DNA from: Thiotrichaceae bacterium | GTDB taxonomy: Bacteria; Pseudomonadota; Gammaproteobacteria; Thiotrichales; Thiotrichaceae | NCBI GenBank assembly: GCA_026989145.1 | Contig: JALSJU010000108.1 | Span: forward strand, 1 to 44,544 | DNA length: 44,544 nt | Reading direction: 5' to 3' | Shown: positions 39,370 to 44,544 of the stretch, piece after piece | Position numbering within the stretch: position 1 is the stretch's first letter | Layout: every line of letters begins with the position of its first letter | Made by a program: the position numbers and the translations under genes | The notes under the pieces: model-generated | Database searches by the model: none | What the model saw: the letters and a program-made list of their open reading frames with translations, nothing else | Told to the model about the DNA's origin: nothing

Positions 39370-39532
39370 GAGCTTGTCCGAGAACTAAGACCGTAGCGAA
39401 AATTACAGAATTATCATAAGTTGTGATTATCGGCAGAGGCGAATAGCACGGCTATTTAACGATTTTGATAAGCTCAAATTATGATGGTTGTGGAATTTGC
39501 AGTAGGTTTCTAGTTCTCGGGCAAGCTCCTAG
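39366..39532. repeat. MITE-like element with 25-28 bp terminal inverted repeats
   Basis: Left end CTAGGAGCTTGTCCGAGAAC (39366 on) is the inverted match of the right end at 39505-39532 (...GTTCTCGGGCAAGCTCCTAG) with a few mismatches. The interior is partly self-complementary around AATAGCACGGCTATT, so the whole 167 bases can fold as one long hairpin. CTAG is present at both ends. It fills the gap between convergent malic enzyme and relA genes and contributes the malic enzyme stop codon. No protein is encoded. Confidence 0.85.
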
Positions 39533-39543
39533 TGCTCTAAAAA

Positions 39544-41691
39544 TTAGTTGCGTTTAGCATCAACCACGTGTGGTAGTTGTGCGATCTTCTCTAGTACTTC
39601 ATACAACTGCACCGTATTTTCAATTTGAATAGTTATATTTAAAATTGAAACTAAGTCGGTGTTGCCTTGTTTTCTGTTGATGTCGGATACATTGATGGAA
39701 GCTTTCGCAAGCACCATGGCAACATCGCTGAGCAAACCAGGTTGATTGAAGCCTGTAACTTGAATATTAACGGTGTAGGCGGTTGTTTCAGTGCCCCATG
39801 TCGCTTCGGCTAGGCGTAATGATTTTTCTTTGCCAAGGTTTTTGGTGTCTATATTTGCGCAGTCTTTACGGTGGATAGTGATGCCTCGGCCTACCGTGAT
39901 ATAGCCGATAATGTCATCGCCTGGAGCTGGCTTACAGCAGTTAGCAATTTCCACCAAAAGGTTGCTTACACCTTCTATTTGTATGCCTCGGTCATTGTTT
40001 TTATCAACATTTATTTTGCGTAGTTTTACTTCTTCTTTTTTAGGTATATCTAATGCAGCAGTTAGTTGAGAAACACTGATATCGCCACGACCTAAAGCCA
40101 CTAAAAATTCTTTTTTAGATTGTTGGTGAAAGCGTTTTTGCAACGCCTCAAAGTCAAAGGCTTTAATGTTTAAACGGTGCTTTTCTTGCTCCAGAATTTC
40201 CATGCCATCTTGGATATTTTTTTCGTGGTCTTGTTGCCTAAACCAGTGACGAATTTTACTGCGTGAGCTTGAGGAGCCGATATATCCTAAGGCGGGGTTT
40301 AGCCATTTACGGCGTGGTTGTTCTAATTTTTGGGTTATAATTTCAACTTGATCGCCATTTTTTAGTTTCTTGTCCAAGGAAACGATCACACCGTTTACCT
40401 TCGCACCCGTACAGCGATGCCCAATACTGGTATGCACCGAGTAGGCAAAATCTAACGGTGTTGAACCTTTGGATAAATCTTTAATATCACCTTGAGGGGT
40501 AAGCACAAACACACGGTCAGGAAATATTTCTGCACGAAAGTCTTCTAATAGAGAGGAGTCATCTTCGTTGCTCTCAAGTAAGCGTCGCAATGAGCCAACC
40601 ACGCGCTCCATAGCCGCATCCTCGCCACCACCTTCTTTGTAGCGCCAATGTGCGGCAACACCTAATTCGGCAAATACATTCATATCGTGGGTGCGAATTT
40701 GGATTTCTACATGACGACCTTTTGGGCCGATGACCACAGTATGTAATGATTGATAACCGTTGGGTTTACGGTTGGCGATGTAGTCATCCAGCTCAGCAGG
40801 CACATGCTTCCATTGTTCGTGAACAATTCCCAGTGTGCCATAACAAGTTTGTACGTCTTCAACAATTACACGTACTGCACGTAAATCATAAAGCTGGTCG
40901 ATAGATAAACCTTTACGTTGCATCTTTTTCCAGATGCTATAGATGTGTTTAGGCCGACCAAAAACATCTGCTTTAATATTAGCTTGAGCAAGTAACTCTT
41001 GTAGCTCTTCCGTAAAGGTTTCAATGTATGCCTCACGCTCAATGCGTTTTGAGGTTAATGACTTGGCTATTTGCTTGTAGGTATGTGGTTCTAAATAGCG
41101 AAAGGCTAAATCTTCCATCTCCCATTTTACTTGGCTTACACCCAAACGGTTTGCTAGTGGTGCAAAAATATCCATTGTTTCTTGAGCGAAACGTCGTTGT
41201 TCAAATAAGTCGGCATCGGTCAATAAACGTAAATGCTGTAAGCGCCAAGCGAGGTGAATTAATACCGCCCGTACATCATCAACCATCGCAAGCAACATGC
41301 GCCTTAGACGTTCAGCCTGTTCTGGTTCCGGTGTTTCATTATCTGAAAGATTTTTAAAATTATGCAGCCAGCGCATGTTTTTAACTAGCAAGGCAATGGT
41401 GCTACTAAATTCTTCTGCGATGGTTTCAATCGAATAGGTATCGGCTAAACGCACATCACTTAAAATTGCAGCAATTAATGAAACTTGATCCACTTGAAGA
41501 TTGCGTAAAATATCGGCAACATCCAAACCAAACGGGACATGTTGATACTGGCTAAAGGTGGATACTCCAAACATTAAATCAATCGCTTTGATTAATTGAA
41601 GTTTGTCGTCATCATTATCACTAATCCACAAACGCTCAATCCATGCATCGTGGTTACGATCACTATTATCACTGAGTTGGCTATGTTGCAT
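39544..41691 (-). CDS. relA: GTP pyrophosphokinase, monofunctional (p)ppGpp synthetase
   Basis: RelA makes pppGpp/ppGpp on stalled ribosomes during amino-acid starvation. The 715-residue protein has an N-terminal pseudo-hydrolase domain without the HDxxED metal motif (LIAAILSDVRLADTYS), the synthetase domain (DLRAVRVIVEDVQTCYGTLGIVHEQW...ELDDYIANRKPNGYQSLHT), a TGS domain (VFVLTPQGDIKDLSKGSTPLDFAYSVHTSIGH), a zinc-finger/RIS region (NCCKPAPGDDIIGYITVGRGITIHRKDC) and a C-terminal ACT domain. The ELDD acidic motif and the broken HD domain mark RelA rather than SpoT. It lies convergent to malic enzyme, separated by the MITE. Confidence 0.95.
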   Translation of the reverse strand: MQHSQLSDNSDRNHDAWIERLWISDNDDDKLQLIKAIDLMFGVSTFSQYQHVPFGLDVADILRNLQVDQVSLIAAILSDVRLADTYSIETIAEEFSSTIALLVKNMRWLHNFKNLSDNETPEPEQAERLRRMLLAMVDDVRAVLIHLAWRLQHLRLLTDADLFEQRRFAQETMDIFAPLANRLGVSQVKWEMEDLAFRYLEPHTYKQIAKSLTSKRIEREAYIETFTEELQELLAQANIKADVFGRPKHIYSIWKKMQRKGLSIDQLYDLRAVRVIVEDVQTCYGTLGIVHEQWKHVPAELDDYIANRKPNGYQSLHTVVIGPKGRHVEIQIRTHDMNVFAELGVAAHWRYKEGGGEDAAMERVVGSLRRLLESNEDDSSLLEDFRAEIFPDRVFVLTPQGDIKDLSKGSTPLDFAYSVHTSIGHRCTGAKVNGVIVSLDKKLKNGDQVEIITQKLEQPRRKWLNPALGYIGSSSSRSKIRHWFRQQDHEKNIQDGMEILEQEKHRLNIKAFDFEALQKRFHQQSKKEFLVALGRGDISVSQLTAALDIPKKEEVKLRKINVDKNNDRGIQIEGVSNLLVEIANCCKPAPGDDIIGYITVGRGITIHRKDCANIDTKNLGKEKSLRLAEATWGTETTAYTVNIQVTGFNQPGLLSDVAMVLAKASINVSDINRKQGNTDLVSILNITIQIENTVQLYEVLEKIAQLPHVVDAKRN

Positions 41692-41887
41692 AGTTTACCT
41701 AGTTATATAAGCCTTAAAATAAGAATAACCTTAATCCCTGATAGCACTCTTATTCGTATTTTTATTTGTGAAATTAGGGTATATCACGCATAAAAGATGA
41801 TTCAAACCAATAGATGAGGCGCGGTATTAATTTCACGATTAATTTAATATTGGCATGATTTAAATTAATACAAGACCACTGTGATTA

Positions 41888-42595
41888 TTACAAGCTACTT
41901 AGCTTCTCTTCTAATTGATTAAGATGTCGAATAACCGCGCTCGGTGTTTTACCGCCTGGCCAAGCTTGCATTTTTGGGTTAAACCAAATGGCATGTAACC
42001 CTGCACCATGCGCACCTAAAATATCATTTTTAGGGTTGTCGCCAACATACACGGTTTCGTGTGCCTTTGTTCCAGCAAGTTTTAAAGCTTGATCAAAAAT
42101 AATTTTGTCAGGTTTAGAAACGCCTGCCTGTTCAGATGAAAGCGAAAAATCAAATAAATGACCTACGCCAATATGGTTCACATCAGCATTGCCATTACTG
42201 ATAACCCCTAAGGAATAGCGAGTGGCTAAATATTCTAAAATATTCAAAGTACCATCATAAAAGGTAACGTCGTTGCGAGCTAGCCAAAACACCTCAAAAC
42301 CAGCTTTAATGTAATTTTGCTCGTAATTCTCATTGTTTATCTGATTATAACCGACTTCGTTAGCTAAACTTCCCATCCAATTTTTACGTAAGAAGGTTAA
42401 GTCATGTAAATTATCTTGTTGTGCTTTCATATAGTTAACACGATGCTCAACCAACGCTGATGCGCTATATTTTTGCGGTATCTTTGGGTAATATGTGATT
42501 AACCAGTCATAAAAACATTGCTCGGCATGTTCTATAACAGGGTGACATTCCCATAATGTGTCATCTAAATCAAAGGCAATGCATTTAATACTCAT
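41888..42595 (-). CDS. HAD-superfamily hydrolase (YjjG-like)
   Basis: A 235-residue haloacid-dehalogenase-type phosphatase. Motif I is FDLDDTLW (nucleophilic Asp near residue 9), motif II VISNGN, motif III KPDKIIF with the catalytic Lys, and motif IV VGDNPKNDILGAHGAGLHAIWFN. The helical cap between motifs I and II puts it in subfamily IA, with YjjG-type nucleotidases and similar small-molecule phosphatases; the substrate cannot be assigned. It is divergent from the lipase gene, the two starts being 13 bases apart. Confidence 0.88.
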   Translation of the reverse strand: MSIKCIAFDLDDTLWECHPVIEHAEQCFYDWLITYYPKIPQKYSASALVEHRVNYMKAQQDNLHDLTFLRKNWMGSLANEVGYNQINNENYEQNYIKAGFEVFWLARNDVTFYDGTLNILEYLATRYSLGVISNGNADVNHIGVGHLFDFSLSSEQAGVSKPDKIIFDQALKLAGTKAHETVYVGDNPKNDILGAHGAGLHAIWFNPKMQAWPGGKTPSAVIRHLNQLEEKLSSL

Positions 42596-42608
42596 GAGTG
42601 CATTATAT

Positions 42609-43466
42609 ATGTTTAAAGTATGTAAACGGTGTTTTAGAAAAAATTTATTGCGCTATTTATGGCGTTATTTATTTGTATTTAATTTATTAGTTTTAACTCC
42701 TATAACAGTCCTACAAGCTAAAACAGTAGTGTTAGTGCATGGCTACTTATCTAATGCAAGCATTTGGAATACTTCTGGATTTTCTCAAATATTAGCCCGC
42801 AATGGTTTTGTGCAGGCGGATGCTTATAATTTTAATCAGTGGGGAATGATGATTCCTCGCCCGATTGCCCCTAATATAGATGCTTTTTATACCGTTGAAC
42901 TCCCTGCACAAACTAATTTACAAACGCAAGAAGGAATTTTATTACAATACTTGCAACACTTGTATGCGCAACGCAAAGAGCCGTTAACTCTGGTAGGGCA
43001 CTCTGCCGGTGGTTTGGTTGCAAGACTCTTTTTGCTTGACCCAAAACGTGTACCCATCAATGGCTTAATTACTATCGCAACACCGCACTTAGGCACGCCC
43101 ACGGCAGACATCGCTTATTTGGCAGGTAATTCGCCCATTGGCATGATGATAAGCATGGTGGGTGAAGACACTCTACAAGATTCAAGTGGATTATTATCTG
43201 ATTTAAAAGAAGAGAAACCCGGCAGCTTTTTATTTTGGATGAACCGACAACCCTATCCTAATATTCATTATGCATCGATTGTGCGCAATAATAAAATGAT
43301 TTCAAAGCCTGATAAATTTGATTTTATAGTGCCTGCAGCAAGTCAGGACATGAACAATGTTTGGAGCTTACGTGGTCGCTCGGGAGTGGCAATTACTTCC
43401 AGCAACCATGCTTTGAGTTATCAAGATGGATGGGTGGTTTTGAATATTCTTAAACAAATAAAATGA
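42609..43466 (+). CDS. Exported alpha/beta hydrolase, triacylglycerol lipase-like
   Basis: A 285-residue hydrolase with a basic start, a hydrophobic export segment (about 15-37, ending VLQA) and an alpha/beta hydrolase fold. VVLVHGYLSNASIW gives the oxyanion-hole HG motif, LVGHSAGGLVARLFLLD the nucleophilic Ser in GxSxG, and SSNHALSYQDGW probably the catalytic His near the end. This fits secreted or periplasmic lipases/PGAP1-like esterases. I place the start at ATG 42609, because the upstream GTG at 42558 would run inside the divergent HAD gene. Confidence 0.85.
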   Translation: MFKVCKRCFRKNLLRYLWRYLFVFNLLVLTPITVLQAKTVVLVHGYLSNASIWNTSGFSQILARNGFVQADAYNFNQWGMMIPRPIAPNIDAFYTVELPAQTNLQTQEGILLQYLQHLYAQRKEPLTLVGHSAGGLVARLFLLDPKRVPINGLITIATPHLGTPTADIAYLAGNSPIGMMISMVGEDTLQDSSGLLSDLKEEKPGSFLFWMNRQPYPNIHYASIVRNNKMISKPDKFDFIVPAASQDMNNVWSLRGRSGVAITSSNHALSYQDGWVVLNILKQIK

Positions 43467-43659
43467 GTTAGATAGCGGAGAGCTCGCTAGCCCATAATAG
43501 ATTAATTTAATTCGTCCTTTGATAAGTTTAGTAAATTCAATTAAACTATTCGTTCTCCACAAATACCACCCGAGGAGAATGGTTGCGTAGAAACTTTATT
43601 TTCTTGTTATTTTAATAAAGTTTTACAGTGATTCTTGGAGGATGACGCTGTACTTCTAA

Positions 43660-43685
43660 TATGAGACCTTTGCATGAGTTGGTAG
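43660..43685 (+). repeat. Dispersed GAGACCTTTGCATGAGTTGGT motif, copy 2
   Basis: TATGAGACCTTTGCATGAGT... matches 8829-8856 closely. A nearby GATCTCA (43691) could be a short inverted partner of TGAGACC. Confidence 0.5.
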
Positions 43686-43720
43686 TGAAAGATCTCAATT
43701 AGTTAGCGTAACCAATTTAA

Positions 43721-43745
43721 CCCTAAGCTTTGCTTGGGGTTTTTA
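43721..43745 (+). terminator. Rho-independent terminator, plus strand
   Basis: CCCTAAGC (43721-43728) pairs with GCTTGGGG (43732-43739, one G-U) around TTT and is followed by five Ts. It lies 255 bases past the lipase stop, immediately before the MITE-like element. Confidence 0.8.
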
Positions 43746-43769
43746 ATTTCTGCCCCATTCCATAAAGAA

Positions 43770-44055
43770 CCTCTAAACAACCTAGCTGAATTCTGGCGTT
43801 GCCCCGTAGGGCGGGCTTGCAAAGCATCAATTCCGTTGTTGTTATTTTTCGCGAGGGAGCGATCCTTCTCATTAAGGGAAGTCTGATCAAGGCCCATAAA
43901 TTCTAGCTAAGCCGCGTCAGCTAATAAGAGGGGTAAGGCTCTAGGGCAGCAGCTCCGTTGTTGTATTTCTCATGAAGGCAATAAGCATTCATTTCAAATA
44001 CGCCTAGGACTTGACGCCTTATAAACTCGCAGAATTCAACTAGGTTGTTCAGAGG
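43770..44055. repeat. Composite MITE-like element, copies D and E, with matched ends
   Basis: The left end CTCTAAACAACCTAGCTGAA (from 43771) and right end CAGAATTCAACTAGGTTGTT (44030 on, ending CAGAGG at 44055) are clear inverted repeats of about 26 bases. Within 286 bases lie two copies of the core (CCGTTGTTG near 43830 and 43950) and an inner end resembling the reverse of CAGAATTTTATGGGACTTAA. The arrangement matches the composite at 22446-22861. It is non-coding and sits upstream of the tonB-like gene. Confidence 0.85.
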
Positions 44056-44172
44056 CTCCATCAGGGGCATGTTTAATAGTCCATGCTTGTTCGTTCATCT
44101 TAAATTAAAGTTCCCTATGTTATTCTAATAATGATGGGCGAATGCCCGATAACTCTAAAAATAACGCTTACT

Positions 44173-44544
44173 ATGTCTACACCAATAAAAATTTTTGGTT
44201 ATAACCCGTTGGTTATAACAGTACCCATTTCTCTTATGCTGCATGCAGGTTTGTATGCGATGGGTTTTAGGTTGCCTGATATTCCTTCAGCTCCAAAAGA
44301 ACCCATTCTAGATATACGCCTAGTTAACCCAAGCAATGATAAGTTACCGATTAAGGCTGACTTTATCGCGAATAGTAATCAACAAGGTAGCGGTGATACG
44401 AAAGATGAATCTAAAATTACTAGCCCGAATGCAGCGAAAGAGGCGAATAATGAAAATGGTGATGAGTTATTAAGCTCAGAAAGAACCGTTAAGAAAGTGG
44501 TTGAAAAACTAGAGCCAGAATTATTAACCACCAAAGGCAAGACC
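44173..44544 (+). CDS. TonB-like energy transducer, N-terminal part
   Basis: The first 124 codons of a protein cut by the window edge. MSTPIKIFGYNPLVITVPIS leads into a hydrophobic segment with LMLHAGLYAMGF, the family's membrane helix with its conserved His, then ILDIRLVNPSNDK and a Ser/Asn/Glu/Lys-rich linker as in TonB periplasmic spacers. TonB couples the proton gradient via ExbBD to outer-membrane receptors. The C-terminal domain is outside the window, so TonB identity is inferred from the N-terminal pattern; TolA is less likely. Confidence 0.7.
   Translation, partial: MSTPIKIFGYNPLVITVPISLMLHAGLYAMGFRLPDIPSAPKEPILDIRLVNPSNDKLPIKADFIANSNQQGSGDTKDESKITSPNAAKEANNENGDELLSSERTVKKVVEKLEPELLTTKGKT

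Larger units (their letters stand above)
43467..43769. other. Spacer after the lipase gene with hairpins and no clear gene
   Basis: This stretch holds a perfect 10-bp inverted repeat (AAACTTTATT at 43591-43600, AATAAAGTTT at 43614-43623), the dispersed GAGACC motif at 43660 and a terminator at 43721. A very short frame after GAGGAGA (TTG 43583, reading MRRNFIFLLF) has no support. An unannotated small RNA ending at the terminator is possible. Confidence 0.4.

Noticed and set aside
43583-43615. Ten-codon frame after GAGGAGA downstream of the lipase
   Set aside because: Too short, non-ATG start and no conservation evidence.

Overview
The window reads as ordinary chromosome from an AT-rich (by eye roughly 40% GC) Gram-negative gammaproteobacterium. 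Supporting this are an approximately 805-residue GyrB with the large gammaproteobacterial insertion, a monofunctional RelA, a fadBA pair, type II secretion GspC, many lipoprotein signals, an outer-membrane barrel and a TonB. A sulfur-globule-like low-complexity secreted protein and a SoxH-like periplasmic metallo-hydrolase hint at a sulfur-oxidising or marine Thiotrichales-like bacterium. That placement is inference; no rRNA or tRNA gene was seen to settle it.

Layout. 1-2652 (minus): purC, gspC and a partial apbE, closely spaced and perhaps one transcript. 2979-4623: an outer-membrane barrel, a small lipoprotein and a ScsD-like thiol oxidoreductase. 4624-5054: a repeat-containing spacer with the terminator and promoter region ahead of gyrB. 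5055-8758: gyrB and a group A flavin monooxygenase. 8879-14747 (minus): a four-gene run made of a membrane-anchored TAXI-type binding protein, a membrane Cache-like sensor without output domain, fadB and fadA. 14925-16469: a PP-loop tRNA-thiolation-like enzyme convergent with queF. 16488-20737: a large lipoprotein, a CbiC homolog with the catalytic histidine replaced, an unknown secreted protein and a secreted ankyrin protein. 21003-24557 (minus): nfeD/qmcA, yaaA, ferredoxin and coaD. 24804-29545: a PBP4-type DD-peptidase with a long basic extension, PPK2, a periplasmic Lig E-type DNA ligase and the N/G/Q-rich secreted protein. 29676-35843: small unknowns, a YebE-like protein, a DUF3817 protein, a lipoprotein, the metallo-hydrolase, bioD, a CDF transporter and tatD. 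35985-39369 (plus): rpmE2, a secreted nuclease, an M48 lipoprotein protease and malic enzyme. 39544-44544: relA, a HAD hydrolase, a lipase and the start of tonB.

Functional themes. Fatty-acid beta-oxidation (fadBA) may be coupled to ligand sensing by the upstream TAXI/Cache membrane pair. Envelope functions are plentiful: T2SS, QmcA/NfeD, PBP4, M48, lipase and TonB. DNA processing outside the cytoplasm is suggested by Lig E and the secreted nuclease. The remaining genes are housekeeping: purine, CoA, biotin and queuosine synthesis, the stringent response and polyphosphate.

Non-coding structure. The most distinctive non-gene content is several families of short palindromic, MITE-like elements in intergenic spaces: 20757-20996, 22446-22861, 31790-31865, 39366-39532 and 43770-44055. 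There is also a perfect 37-bp inverted repeat pair (4685-4721 and 14779-14815) bracketing gyrB to the TAXI gene. I found no CRISPR array, complete insertion sequence, prophage or obvious defence system.
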